Source: Psilocybe azurescens
Taxonomy: Eukaryota; Basidiomycota; Agaricomycetes; Agaricales; Agrocybaceae
Reading direction: 5' to 3'
Length of the DNA: 64,000 nucleotides
NCBI GenBank assembly: GCA_023853785.1
Contig: JAJIRX010000019.1
Coordinates: 124,001 to 188,000, forward strand
Shown: piece after piece, positions 44,490-56,938 of the stretch
Position numbering within the stretch: the first letter of the stretch is position 1
Layout: every line of letters begins with the position of its first letter
Notes under the pieces: generated by a model
Database searches by the model: none
What the model was told of the DNA's origin: nothing
The model's input: the letters and a program-made list of their open reading frames with translations, nothing else
Made by a program: the position numbers and the translations under genes

Positions 44490-45710
44490 TTACCAGTCGA
44501 TCCAACGGTTCTTCTCGTCGATACAGTCATTCCACGCCCCGCACTCCGGTCGTGGACACTTGTATTTATTTTGCCTGCTCGTCTGGTCAAAAATTACGCT
44601 CATAATAATTCTCGTGCCTGCCTGAATCGTAGACCACTTGTCCAATAGGCTGATGCCGGAGTCTGTTTCTATATAAAAGTGGTAAGTCCCTCGGTCTATG
44701 ATTTCACGCAAAACTTTATCCTTGTTGGTGTCTTTGAAGTAACTGAGAAGTATACCCAAGAATTGCTGGAGAATAAGTAAGCCCAGGTTAGTAAACAGCT
44801 CAGATTTTCTGGTTGGTGAACACAATTAACCTTTGGCAATCGGCATTGCTCAACCAGGAATTTATAATCTCGACCAGTCGCATCTTTTACGAAAACTATT
44901 CCCTGTCGCACGACACTGGGCAACTGGGATGTTATATCTTGTACAGCGCATTGCAACCACATTAAAGAGAGGACCTGAAGATACAACCCGTATGTAAAAC
45001 ACATATGTTATCTCCGAAAAGGTCGACTCACTGTGTAATCTCTCTCCTGGGCGTCAATGTCGCTGATGCAATCGAGAATAGCCGCCTTGATGTCTCCGCT
45101 GCGAATGATACTCTTGACGCTCATTCCCTTCAGCCGACTTGACATCTCATTCAGCTTCCTGGGTGTACACCTCACATTGAGTGCGTAACGGAACATCATG
45201 GACAGGGATACATGCCGAACTAATTCATCGTTTCGATTTTGTAGTGTGGAAGATGCGGCAGGTGGCATTGCTGAAATGTTGGCCTCCAAGCGGTAGAGAC
45301 GTTGGATCATATTGGCAACATTTCGTCTGTTCTCGCCCTTCATCTTCCAGAATCTTCGATATACGTGCAGGATATAATATTAAAGATGGCCGGACTCACT
45401 TTAACTCCATTCATCACCGCCAGCAAGGCATCAATGGACGCCTTTAACGGAGTGCCAGCTACAGGGATGGCTCCTGCCATGGGAGAGCTGAGGTTAAGCA
45501 ACTGTCGCAGATAATCCATGAATTTCTGCGTGGCAGAGTTGAGCTGGAGGGTTTGGTTAAAAATTGACTAGAGGGATTGGACGGTTTACTTACCGGAACA
45601 GGATCCATTGTTGGCGGAGGAGGCCCAAATCTCCATAATGTGGCATATATTCCGGCGGCGATGGAATATTTTTGTATGTGGTTTGGGGTAGTGGATGTTG
45701 ACGGACTCAT
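44490..45710 (-). CDS. Helical N-terminal plus ubiquitin-like (ULD_2-type) protein, copy A
   Basis: Five exons (45710-45594, 45567-45400, 45343-45032, 44974-44831, 44765-44490) with four phase-0 introns give an intact protein of 338 residues. Residues about 40-200 look helical: LNSATQKFMDYLRQLLNLSS, PVAGTPLKASIDALLAVMNG, RRNVANMIQRLYRLEANISA and KAAILDCISDIDAQERDY, reminiscent of MLKL/HeLo-like four-helix bundles at the N-terminus of agaric NLR-type proteins. Residues about 215-330 match the fungal ubiquitin-like ULD_2 pattern: GIVFVKDATGRDYKFLVEQC, FLGILLSYFKD, then YHFYIETDSGISLLDKWSTI, QAGTRIIMSVIFDQ and KYKCPRPECGAW. The family assignment is from memory of these patterns and is tentative; the function is unknown. 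The stop lies about 220 bases from the 72-bp array. Copy B is at 54156-55360. Confidence 0.65.
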
Positions 45711-46655
45711 TACGATAGAGAAAATGACCTATGTTCAACACTCAAGGTGAAAGGAGAGCTGGTTGGGAGTATAAGAGCTGAGCAGATCAAGAACAAGAGC
45801 GGCAGTGAGGCAGCCTCGAGGAATCGATGGAAACAGCCAGTCTTTGCCCTATCCCACGCCCAGACCTCCTAGGATCCTCCTAAATCGCACCTAAATATAC
45901 GTGACGTTAAAAGGCAGTGTCAACCTCTATCAACACAGCTATCGACAATTATTCTCACATTTTCTTGTATCTCCAAGCTCACTCCACGTACTGATTCCAC
46001 ATAACGTTGCTTGCAGCAGTTGAAAATGATTTACTTCAGTAATCTGCGTTAGTTACACTGGCTATATATATTTGTACAGAATAATTCGAAACTGGAAATT
46101 GAGACTCCAAAATATGTTTGGAAATCTCTTGGCTGAACTACAGTCCTCTTGTAAAAATTTCTGTAAGCCACATACTAGGTCGTGAATCAATAGCATAGCT
46201 AGCACATGTACCTGTCAATATGTCATATAATTATATCACAACTTTTAACCTAGATAATTTTAAAAATCAATGTTTGCAGCACATGTGCATCAGATTGAGA
46301 CAAAGATCACCACAGCTCGGTACACCTGCCGCTGAGAGATATGTCGGTCACTGACAGAACACGCAGTGTGTATGGCAGGGCTTGTTGACGGATCGGCAAT
46401 AAGAAACCGAAGAAAATTGTGCCACCACAAATTCTGGATTAACAGTGGGTACGGATGATGAAATTATAGTAGACTAGTTCTATGTCTTATTTACCGCAAG
46501 CAATATGATTGTAGAAAGCATAATAAAAGATGATAGCGTTGACGGACATAACAGATAGGGCATCCGTAATCAATTAGCGACTATAACAAATGAATAGGTA
46601 AAAACGTACAATAGAGACAAGCTCATAAGGAAAATCTACACCTCCAGTGACTGTC
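45711..46655. other. Upstream region and tail shared by copies A and B
   Basis: This is the 5' flank of the copy A gene. The same order of sequence, clearly alignable, follows the copy B gene at 55361-56300 (shared GCCCTATCCCACGCCCAGAC, ATACGTGACGTTAAA, CATAACGTTGCTTGCAGCAG). A palindromic TACGTGACGT-like site occurs in both (45897 and 55553) and could be a CRE-type element. It runs directly into copy B. Confidence 0.6.
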
Positions 46656-46788
46656 ATACATATGGCTGAGGAAAGTCGCGTCGCTCGCCAGCCTAGACCG
46701 GACGCGCCGTGTAACGCTCCGAACACGTTCCCACGTGACTACTCATTTTATTTCTCCAGTTCGCCTCGATGCCTCTCTACTACAACAT

Positions 46789-47526
46789 TGTAGAACCTCC
46801 GTTCTATCTCAGTACGGAAAGCGGAAGAAAGACGGCACCCTCGGACTAGGCATTAGGCGCTCCAAGTCCAATGAGCCGACTGCAGGCGAAACAAAGATCG
46901 ACAAAATACCTACATTGCGTCATTCCGCACCTACTTGCAGCCTAATGCAGGCACCATATCCGCGCACCCATATGACACCTAAAAACCAAGAGAACGAAAC
47001 CATTAAAAAGGCGGATCAACAGCAAAATAAACCAATTAACCAGAACCCGACGTGCCTCCGACGATCTAAACACCAAAAGCTTAGAATAAAACCAAGCACA
47101 TAAATTTTAACGTACGAAAACATATTTAAGTAACCTACTTGTAATTGTTACGGTACTTGATTTTCCCCCAAAAGAAATATCATTTCTCTTCACACACGTA
47201 CCGCTCAAACCCTGCAAACGTTTCATACAAAGAAATCTCTGTATATTCGCTGCCTGCGTATCGTTCTCGTCAGCCCAAATTCGTACGTATCGTTAAACTA
47301 AAGAACCCGTTCGGAATTCGCTCACCTACCTCGTCGTCGCTCGCTCGCTGTCTCTCGCCCTCGTTACACACCTGCCGCTTTTCGCTTCCATCTTTCGTAC
47401 ACGTTATCCTTCCGGGACATACCTACAGTCATCCTACACTCAGAAACCCCCGTTTGCTGGAGAATTTCCCAGCAGACAAAATAGAAGAGATTACCGTCCG
47501 CCCCGGACAGTAAACAGCACTTTTCA
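46789..47526. mobile_element. Probable solo LTR inserted in copy B
   Basis: Copies A and C lack this 738-base stretch. It begins TGTAGAACCTCC, ends CACTTTTCA and is flanked by ACAT on both sides (46785-46788, 47527-47530). TG..CA ends plus a short target duplication indicate an LTR left after recombination. It is unrelated to the Ty3 LTR at 15366. Its orientation is not established. Confidence 0.5.
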
Positions 47527-49423
47527 ACATCGACTTACAGTCGACAACCTCCTTCTAATCGCCGTAATCCTTGTCTGCCGCACTCTGCTTATATATACAT
47601 ATATTCTTTCTTGGGAGCTCTTGCATCAAACGACTAAGGAATCGTCGTCATTTTTGACTACGTTGGCAATAAGCTCTGGTGGTGGCGGTGCAAAACGAAA
47701 AGGAAGGACAGACAGCGCGTAGACCGTGACGAGCTACATCTATATCTATACACCAAGACCGCGGAAAATTGAGATAAGCCAACCAAACGAAGTCACTAGA
47801 AGCAATATTACTCGTCGTAGACTTGACACGACACAAATATCGACACTTAGGCACATATCACGATGAGGCATAGATGAATTGAATGGTTTCTTATATTGCA
47901 ATGCATGCATTCTGCACGCATTAACACTCGATACCCCTGCCTGACGAGAGCTGGGAAAACTAGAGGATCAACAACTGGTGACGGCGGAGCAGGAACAAGA
48001 ACATGAATGGCGCAGTTCCGTGTTACAATGGCGAGTTGTTATTTTATCTTCGTTTTTTGTATTTTTCTTGTTCCGCTTCTTTCCTACGCAATTAGAAGCC
48101 CCATTTTTCATCCCAAGGGCGTTCATTGGGTTATTTCTCCGCTTCATTTTTCCATTTATTCACCCGAAATCCATTCTTATTTCTATTCGATTCGCTCTCG
48201 GAGTTCACGATGCGAGCTCCCGCCGGTGCTTACTTACCTCTTCTCTATCTCTTTGTCTGCTCTTCTCCTTTTCTTTCTATCATTCATCATTCATATTTTA
48301 TATTGTCGTAACCTATCTTTCTCGTCCGAAACGGAGACCCTGACGGTGGTGGAGATGCAACAATTGAAAGGAACAGGATCCTGGAAATCCGTCGCATATC
48401 TCCTCCCCATGCTTTAGTTGCTCAAGTAGCCTAAATCTATCTTCATACCTAGTCGCCCCCAACCACGCTGGAGCAGGAGCAGCCAGTGGCTGAAGAAAGG
48501 AGTACGGATATCACACGAATATGGGGCATGGCATAGATGTGTTAGGGTCACGCCACTCAATTTTCACAAGGTGGTCAGCGAAATTGAATAGGACCGACGC
48601 TCGTGATCCACCGCAAGAGCAGAACAGTCCGGATGTGAACGACGACGATGAGACACGCGGTGGAGCTTAAGCTGCGCAGAGGCCACGAGAAGATGCCGGA
48701 CTTGACGACGTGGAGACCTAGTTGGAGATGTGCCTGGAGAATGCGGAGTGGGTCGTTGTTGGTGAGGCTGAAGTTCTCTTTGGTGCACCTTTTTTCACTA
48801 TTCTTCTCTCACGGATTCCCCGTTACTCAAACGCAATCTGCCTTTCTCTTCTCATTCATCATCTCCTCCAATACGATGTCTAGAGCTCTCATCTTGATTC
48901 CTTGTCAGTGCAATCCTGGCCATTCTCGTCATGCGTCTTTCTCTCATCTGCATTTAACTTTACCACTTGATTAGCTTGAGTGGGCCATTTTGTAGTAGTT
49001 ATTTTGACACAACCGTCGATATTAACTATATGCGCACGTATCCATACATGCCGTCATTTGAGCAGCCCCGAACTCTTTGCTTCTCATTCGGTGTACTATG
49101 TTCAGCTCTTACGACCGTCTTACATAAATGCATCACGCTCTCTACTCTGTCTTTGTCGTGGTGCTATTTTTTATAACCCCAAACGCATTGTTACATGTTC
49201 GAGTGCTGGTCGTAGACCATTTCTAACCGGCTGGCATGTGCACACCGTGGAGATACCCGCAATGTTATGATCCTCTTTTCTGTATTCATTCCGACTTGCC
49301 TCTCCGTTTGTGATCTTGTCACGTCTGCCTTATAAGCGTGTCGATTGGCCAAATGAGTCTCGATTGGGATGGCGCCCCGCCGCGCCCTCGATTTAGTAAC
49401 ACTTCGCCCTATCTAAAGTGACC

Positions 49424-49702
49424 GTCATGACATCACTCTTTCCCGCGCCAAATGGACAGGGTAAGATGGCGGTCACTTTTGATGGGGAGTATGTACATCA
49501 TTTTCCTTCCCTGTTTCTCCGGTTCGGTTCAAACTTTGTGTATAGCCTCCAAGCTTCGACGCCCAACTGTCGACGGCTCTCTCCACTAACACATCTATAC
49601 CCATGCATTTTCACCTTCTACAGGGTGGCGGTGGACATGCCGTTTGAATTCAGGGGCAGGGGTGTCGTAAAGGGGCGTGTGGTATCTGGTGAGCGCGTTT
49701 AA
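49424..49702 (+). other. Exon-like fragments in copy B with counterpart in copy C
   Basis: An ATG at 49427-49436 opens TSLFPAPNGQGKMAVTFDGE, then after a likely intron (acceptor CTACAG near 49624) the bases read VAVDMPFEFRGRGVV up to a GT donor near 49688. Copy C has the second piece near 60640-60700 (VAMGMPLEFE). Copy A has lost it. Probably captured host exons; gene unknown. Confidence 0.35.
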
Positions 49703-50937
49703 CCTACTTTCCGTCTATTCTGCGATGTGGATATTTTAGACAGGCCCTCTAAGCCGCACCTGCACAATCATTGCCGTCTTGCCTTCTCTACTCCTTAGCA
49801 TTCTGGATCGAACCTATGCAACTGCTCCGGTAGCTTCCCGCATATATGACCTCAATTCGTCCCTCGTTCTGTCCTGTTCCCCTCATTATCAACACCACCA
49901 CTATTATCATCATAACTAACAACTTTCAAAACTGCTATTCCCCCTCACCGCTGTCCCTTTCCCATACGTTACTCTACACAATCCAACCTGCTTTTCACCC
50001 ATATTATTCAATGCCTACAACCACAACCGACATCACTCGCGACGATAACTTACATGACATCAAGCCCTGAATATACAAGAACTATCGCCGGAATATTGCC
50101 AGCGTGCAAGATCGATGTTGTTAAAAAGCAATCTCATGAACTCAGAACTGGAATGCAACTGTGCATTCAAATGCACCCATTCTAGGAGTAGCAGCGGATC
50201 GGCATGATACAGGCTCCGTGGGTAGGCATCTGGAGCTTCAAAAGTCCTTAACGATACAGGACTAGCTTTTAACACTGGGCTTCGACAGCCCATTTGACCT
50301 GCCACTACAACCACACAGGCTTAAGATGACAGGAGTCGCTGTGGGTGCGGTCATTAAAGGCGTGAACTGCAAGACGTAGCGCCAAACACCAATTTGGTCA
50401 TACTTAACTCTCAGCGCCATATCGGAGGCACCGTTTTGTATCACGCGCAGAGCCATTCCCTGCTCACATCAATGCTCGCAAACTCACAAATCATGCCAAC
50501 GTTAACGCCTTCTCACTGAGCCGTCGTATGCACTGAAGTCTGTTGATAATTGAAGTATGTCATTTGGCATATTAATCACACTGAGATTGATTTATTTCTC
50601 TATTTGCTATCATAATCACGAAGAGAAATTTCTAACCAGCTTTAAATTGTATTACAGAGTGCAAAAGAATGAAGGAAATAGGAAATGTATGAACGATAGC
50701 TAATAACGGACGAAGAAGCACAGCTTGACAGATACAGTAACTAATTGGTCTATGGACAACAGTAAATTTGATAGAATAGCTGAGACGAGGGATGCACGGA
50801 CTGGGTGAGATCGAACAGATGCATGTACAATCGTGGCTCTTCATAAGCTCGGCATTGGTTCCACGGTGGATGAGATGGCGAGTCGCTGAAACTGGAAAAA
50901 TAAAAATGAACGACGGTCAGATTTGGGAGAAAATATA

Positions 50938-53935
50938 ACACAATGGATATTGACGAACTTTCTGAGAGCGGAAACGCCGAGGGATAACAGTCAGTATGAT
51001 AGAAATAACTCACACAATGGTTTCACCCACATGCTGAAAATGGAAATCACGACGCATGAAAATCAGTTCGGCAGGATCAGTCCAGATGATAGATTCACGT
51101 ACTTCCTGACAGTATAAAACACGACGCATGACAGTCAGTCTGGTATAAACTGTCCAGACCATGTATTCACGCACTTCCTGGAAGTGGAAATAACGATGCG
51201 TGACATTCAGTTTGGTAGATACGGCACAGATGATCGATATACGCACTTCCTGATGGTAGAAATGACGACACACGATAGTCAGTCTGGTGGAAACACCTCA
51301 GAAGATCAATTCACACACAGCCTGAGGGTGGAAACAACCACACATGCAGTCAGTTCGGTGGCAAAAACTCAGATAGTCGATTCCCGCACTTCCTGAGATC
51401 GTAATGAGGATGCATGACAGTCATTTTGGTGGAGAAAAACCAGATAATCGATTCACGCACTGACTGAGGGTAGAAACGACGACCCATGACAGTCAGTTTG
51501 GCAGAAACCGCTCAGATGATTGATTCACGCACTGCCTGAGAATGGAAATAACGACGCATGACAGTCAGTTTTTAGAAACAGCTCAGACAATAAAATCATT
51601 CACCCACTGAGAATGGAAATGACGACCCATGACAGTCAGTTTGGCGGGAAAAACGCAGATAATCGATTCACGCACGAACTAAGAGTAGAAATGAGGATGC
51701 ATGGCAGTCAGTTTGGTGGGAAATTTTCAGATAATCAATTCACGCACTCGCTAAAAGTGGAAATTTGGTTGGGAAAAACACAGATAATCGATTCACGCAC
51801 ATCCTGAGATCCAAAATGAGGATGCATGACAGTCAGTTTAGCGGGAAAAACTCAGATAATCAATTCACGCACGAACTAAGAGTAGAAATGAGGAAGCTTG
51901 CCAGTCAGTTTGGTGGGGAACACTCAGATAAGCGATTCACGCACATCCTGAGATCGGAAATGAGGATGCATGACAGTCAGTTTGGTTGGGAAAAACTCAG
52001 ATAATCGATTCACGCACTCGCTAAAAGTGGAAATGAGGATGCATGACAGTCAGTTTGGTGGGAAAAGTTCAGACAATAGATTCACGCACTCGCTAAAAGT
52101 GGAACGAGGATGCATGGGAGTCAGTTTGGTTGGGAAAAACACAGATAATCGATTCACGCACATCCTGAGATCCAAAATGAGGATGCATGATAGTCATTTT
52201 GGTGGGGAAAACTCGGATAATCGATTCACGCACTGACTGAGGGTAGAAACGACGACCCATGACAGTCAGTCTGGCAGAAGCCGCTCAGATAACTGATTCA
52301 CGCACTCCCTGAAAATGGAAATGACGACGCATGACAGTCAGTTTTTAGAAACAGTTCAGACAATAAATCCACTCACCCACTGAGAATGGAAATGACGACC
52401 CATGACAATCAGTGTAGCATGAACAGCTCAGATAATCGATTCACTAACTCCCTGAGAGTGGAAATCACGACGCATGACATTCAGTTTGGCAGAAGTAGCT
52501 CAGATAATAGATTAACTCACGAACTGTGAGTCGAGACGACGTATGACAGTCAGTTTGGTAGAAATAGCTCAGACATCTTGTTCGCGCACGGGCTGAGCGT
52601 GGAAATGACGACGCATCACAGTCAGTCTGGCAGAAACCGCTCAGATAATTGATTCACGCACTGTCTGAGAGTGGAAATGACGATGTATGACAGTCAGTTT
52701 TTAGAAATAGCTCAGACAATAAAATCACTCACCCACTGAGAATGGAAACGACGACGCCATGACAGTCAGTTTAGCACGAACAGCTCAAATAATAGGTTCA
52801 CTAACTCCCTGAGAGTTCAAATGACGACGCATGACAGTCAGCCCTGTTGAAAATCCTCAAATAATCTATTCACGCACTGCCTTAGAGTGGAAATGACGAT
52901 GCATAGCAGTCAGTTTAGTAGAAGCCGCTTAGATAATTGATTCACGCACTGCCTGGGAGTAGAAATAACGACGCATGACAATCAGTTTGGCAGAAACCGC
53001 TCAAATAATTGATTCACGTACTGCCTGAGAATGGAAATGAAAACGCATGACAGTCAGTTTGGCAGAAACCGCTCAGATAGTTGGTTCACGCACTGCCTGA
53101 GAGCGGAAATGACGACGCATGACAGTCATTCCTGTTGAAACAGCTCAGATAATCGATTCACTCACCCTCTAAGAATATAAATGACGACGCATGACAGTCA
53201 GTTTAGTATGAACAACTCAGATAATACATTCGCGCACTGCCTGAGAGTGGAAATGACGACGCATGACAGTCAGTCCTGTTGAAATAGCTCAGACAATAAA
53301 TTCACTGACCATCTGAGAATGGAAACGACGATCCATGACAGTCAGTTTAGCATGAATAGCTCAGACAATAAATTCACTCACCCTCTGAGAATGTAAATGA
53401 CGATCCATGACACCCAGTTTAGCATGAACAGCTCAAATAATTGATGCACGTACGTTCTGAGAGTGGAAATGATGACCCATGACAGTCAGTTTAGCATGAA
53501 AAGCTCAGATAATCGATGCACGTACGTTCTGAGAGTGGAAATGACGACCCATGACAGTCAGTCCTGTTGAAACAGGTCAGATAATTGATTCGCGCACTGC
53601 CTAGGTGGAAATGACGACGTACCACAGTCAGCCGTGTAGAAATAGCTCAGATGATCAATTCACACACGTTCTGAAAGTGGAAATGATGATGCATGACAGT
53701 CAGTTTGGTAGCAAGAACTCAGACAGGAGATTCACTCACCTCCTGAGAGTGGAAACGACGACAGATCGCAGTCAGTTTTGCAGGCACAACTCACACTATT
53801 AACTGACCCACCATCTTACAATGTAGATGATGATGCAGGATGGTCAGTGTGGTGGACGTAGCACAGCAAATTATTTAACTGACTTTCTGGCAGTGTAAAT
53901 AATCAAATACCATAGTCAGTTATACCGTGCCTCAG
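50938..53935. repeat. Minisatellite array of about 72-bp units, copy B
   Basis: About 40 units of the same family as array A and nearly the same total length (3.0 kb). It contains local higher-order patches: for example 51660-52200 repeats a GGTTGGGAAAAA/GAGGATGCATGACAG variant several times, and 52300-53500 alternates a TTTAGCATGAACAGC variant. This indicates local unit amplification after divergence from A. Confidence 0.9.
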
Positions 53936-54155
53936 TTATACAGTACTATGCCTACTTGTTGCCTGATGTGGAAAATTAGGATGAGGTCCATAAAATCGTC
54001 TTCATCCCTAGATGTTGAATGAATAGTGGTATCCTTGGATGAGTTTGAATTCCTCTTGTTAGTTCTTCTTTCAACATTTGATATTTGAAAACGCCCAGGG
54101 CAGCCAGTGCTGACAGGTGTTGAGTAACCGTCTCACAGGGAATATAAAGTTACCT

Positions 54156-55360
54156 TTACCAATCAATCCAGCCTTCCTTCACATCTGTGTCATCATTCCA
54201 CTTCTTACACTGTGGCCGTGGACACAGATATCGATCTCCGCCACGGTATTGGTCAATTAATGCGCTCATGATGATTCTCGCACCTGATCGGACCGTGCTC
54301 CGTTTGTTTAACCGGCTGACGTCGTGCCTAGTTTCCATATAAATGTCGTAAGCGCCTTGGTCTATGATACTACACAAAATTTTATCCCTCCTATCGGTCC
54401 CTCCGCAGTACCAGCGAAGCACACCAATGAGTTGCTGATGAAGGCGTTAGCGGGTATGTATAAAGTTCAGACCCGGTGAATAAGACCGACCTGGGGTGAC
54501 CGACATTGTTCAACCAGTAATTTATACTCCCGACCTGTAGGATCTCTTATATAGATCATTCCCTGTTCAACGACATTTGGGACCTGAGATGCGATTTCCT
54601 CAACTCTTTTTCAGTCCGGATTACAGCAAGCATCTAAAAATAGACATTGTCGAAAGAACATATCATCTCCGAAGAGGACAACTCACCACGTAATCCGTTT
54701 GCAGCGCGTCGATGTACCTCATGCAATCCAGAATAGCGCCCTCCACGTCCGTGCTGCCAAAGATACTCTTCACATTCATTCCCTTCAGTTGATCTGAAAT
54801 CTCATTCAGTTTTCTGAAAGTACGTTCCACATTAAGTTCGTATCGATGATCCCTGAACGGTGATGCATACCGAACCAGTTCTTCGTTTCGATGTTGCACA
54901 ACGGCAGATGCGGCAGGCATTGCTGAAATATTGGCCTCCAAACAGTAAAGCCGTTGGATCACATAGTCAGCAGTTCGCCGGTTTTTGCGCTTTATCTGTT
55001 ATAACAGTCTACAAACATGCAGGATATTCTCATGGACGGCCAGACTCACATTAAGTCCATTGATTACCACCAGCAAGGCATCTATAGACGCCTTTAAAGG
55101 TGTGCCAGCTACAGGAATGGCTCCTGCCATTGGAGAGCTGAGGTTAAGAAACTGCCGCGCATAATCAACGAATTTCTGCGTGGCAGAGTTGAGCTGAAGG
55201 GGATAGTTAACGACTGACTAGAATGATTGGACGGACAGTTTACCTGCACGGGCTCCCTTGTTGGCGGAGGAGGCCCAAATCTCCGTAATGTGGCATATAT
55301 TCCTGCGGGGATCGAATATTTTTGTATGTGGCTCGGAGTAGTCGACCTTGAAAGGCTCAT
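54156..55360 (-). CDS. Helical N-terminal plus ubiquitin-like (ULD_2-type) protein, copy B
   Basis: Exons 55360-55244, 55217-55050, 54995-54687, 54633-54491 and 54434-54156 match copy A in number, phase and nearly in length (exon 3 one codon shorter, exon 5 one codon longer). Conserved segments include HIQKYSIPAGIYATLRRFGP, MAGAIPVAGTPLKASIDALL, VIQRLYCLEANISAMP, DPTGREYKLLVEQC and ARIIMSALIDQ with CPRPQC. Exon 4 is 143 bases against 144 in A, because an A5 run (T5 at 54607-54611) is one short; with it restored the exon aligns residue for residue. Amino-acid changes are numerous but the domain signals and the cysteine pair survive, which suggests both copies have been under selection since duplication. 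Function unknown. Confidence 0.6.
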
Positions 55361-56543
55361 TGCGATGGAGAAAACGACTGATGTTCAAGCCTCAAGGTCA
55401 GGGGGGAAAGGTGGGAGGTGGTCGAGAGTATAAGGGCAGAGCAGATGAAGAAAGAGAGCGGCAGTGAGGCAGCCTCGAGGAATCGATTAAAACAGCTAGT
55501 CTTTGCCCTATCCCACGCCCAGACCTCCTAGGACCCTAAATCGCTCCCAAGTATACGTGACGTTAAAGGCAGTGTCAATCTCTATGAATACAGCTATCGA
55601 CGAATATTCTTACATTTTGTATCTCGGAGCTCACTCCACGTACCAACTCCACATAACGTTGCTTGCAGCAGTTGAAATGATTTACTTCAGTCATATATGT
55701 TAGTTACACTGGCTGCATATTTTATACAGAACAATTCGCAACTGGACATTGAGAACCTGCAAGGTATTTTTGACAACCTCTTGGCCAAACCGTACTCCTC
55801 ATAAAATATTCTATAAGCCAGATAGTTCGTAAATTAACTGGCATAGCTAGTGTATGTACCTGTCAAAATGTGATATAACCATATCCCATCGATTCTCTCT
55901 CGAAACCCTGGAAAATCTATACAATGTAAAAATATTAACGTTTGGAGCGTATGAATATCAGAATGAGACCAATATGACCTCAGTTCAAACATCTGCCGCT
56001 GAAAGATATGTCGGTCCGTATATGAAATGTTTGCCGCAGGGCTTGTTAACGAATCATCAATCAGAAACTGAGTAAAATCATGCTGCCACAAATTTTGGAT
56101 GAGCAATGGGTGCGAATAATATATATCTGATGAAATGTAAATGTGGAAAGTATAACAAAGAAGATAGCATGGATGGTCGTAACAGATAGAGCATCCATAC
56201 ACAATTCGCAACTACTCGAGTATAAGAAATAAGTAGGTACAGCAGTGGAAAAGAAACAAGGTTTCGAAGGAGAATATACACCTCCAGTCATTGTGCTATA
56301 TTATCTTGGTTATCATGTTTGTGGGCGCTGATAAATAATGTCCCAAAAGGAAAGAGAAAAGAAAAGAAAAGGAAGGATTTTCTAATATAATTATATCTCA
56401 CTCATTTCTTGTTCAATTCCTACCAAATAAATTGTAATATGTTTGGAAAATTCATTACTACTATTTGACACATAAATCCTATTAATTAAGCAGCTGCTAT
56501 TACTGTCATACATTATCTTCCACCTTGATTTTTGCATGGTTCA

Positions 56544-56938
56544 TTAATCCCCATATTGGCTATTCCTTCCTGCACATTCTTTACTTTTACACAAGGCACA
56601 CACATTAGGACAGAATTTTTTGTTGTTTTCCTCAGGACAGTCCTTTATGAAGCATTTCCAGCATTTTCTGTCCAGATGAAGTTTCTTTAAAGTATGAGCA
56701 ACATCTGCTGCTACCTCTGGATATGTAATCATGTGCTGGGGTTGTTTCTTTTCTGATATATTAACTGGGATTATTTGGGAACTGATAATTGGCTAGGACC
56801 TGCAGTATTGATATTTGAAAGGCTAAGCATTGGAATATCAGCTTGGGGAGCCGATAATTGGCTGGGATCTGCAGTATTAATATTTGGAAGGCTAAGCATT
56901 GGAATATTGGGTGCAGGACTTGCAGTAGACCCTTCCAT
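56544..56938 (-). CDS. Small cysteine-rich protein, possibly TE-associated
   Basis: From ATG 56938-56936 the protein starts MEGSTASPAPNIPML and has two tandem repeats of about 22 residues (units contain IPMLSLPNINTADPSQLS and IPMLSLSNINTAGPSQLS). A one-base loss in an A run near 56750 breaks the frame; with it restored the sequence continues into EVAADVAHTLKKLHLDRK and a cysteine-rich end with CWKCFIKDC, FCPNVCALC and KECAGRNSQ before the stop. The C-x2-C and C-x3-C-x2-C spacing suggests metal binding. Short proteins ending in a CxGRNS-like motif are common in agaric genomes near repeats; function unknown. Confidence 0.4.

Larger units (their letters stand above)
37920..46655. repeat. Composite repeat, copy A
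   Basis: Aligns by eye in order with copies B and C. The blocks are: head (37930-38340, shared words such as CCACGTGACTCG and GTTGGCAA), a block of about 500 bases (38340-38900), an exon-like block (38935-39257), a block with CCGAAAACGGAGACCC and CTTTAGTTGCTCAAG (39200-40620), a conserved block of about 620 bases before the array (40650-41275), the 72-bp array, the minus-strand gene and a tail to about 46655. Relative to C it lacks about 870 bases at 40645-40655. No transposase, RT or helicase was recognised in it, so its mode of spread is unknown. Confidence 0.75.
46665..56300. repeat. Composite repeat, copy B
   Basis: Starts at GAGGAAAGTCGCGTC (46671), 10-15 bases after the end of copy A, so A and B are direct head-to-tail neighbours. 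It lacks the exon-like block of A and C, holds a solo LTR in its head, keeps a segment of about 820 bases (49430-50250) that A lacks, and carries array and gene. Confidence 0.75.

Noticed and set aside
46735..47513. Two plus-strand ORFs of 122 codons each in copy B
   Set aside because: Both lie almost entirely within the solo LTR, have no recognisable motifs and no counterpart in copies A or C.
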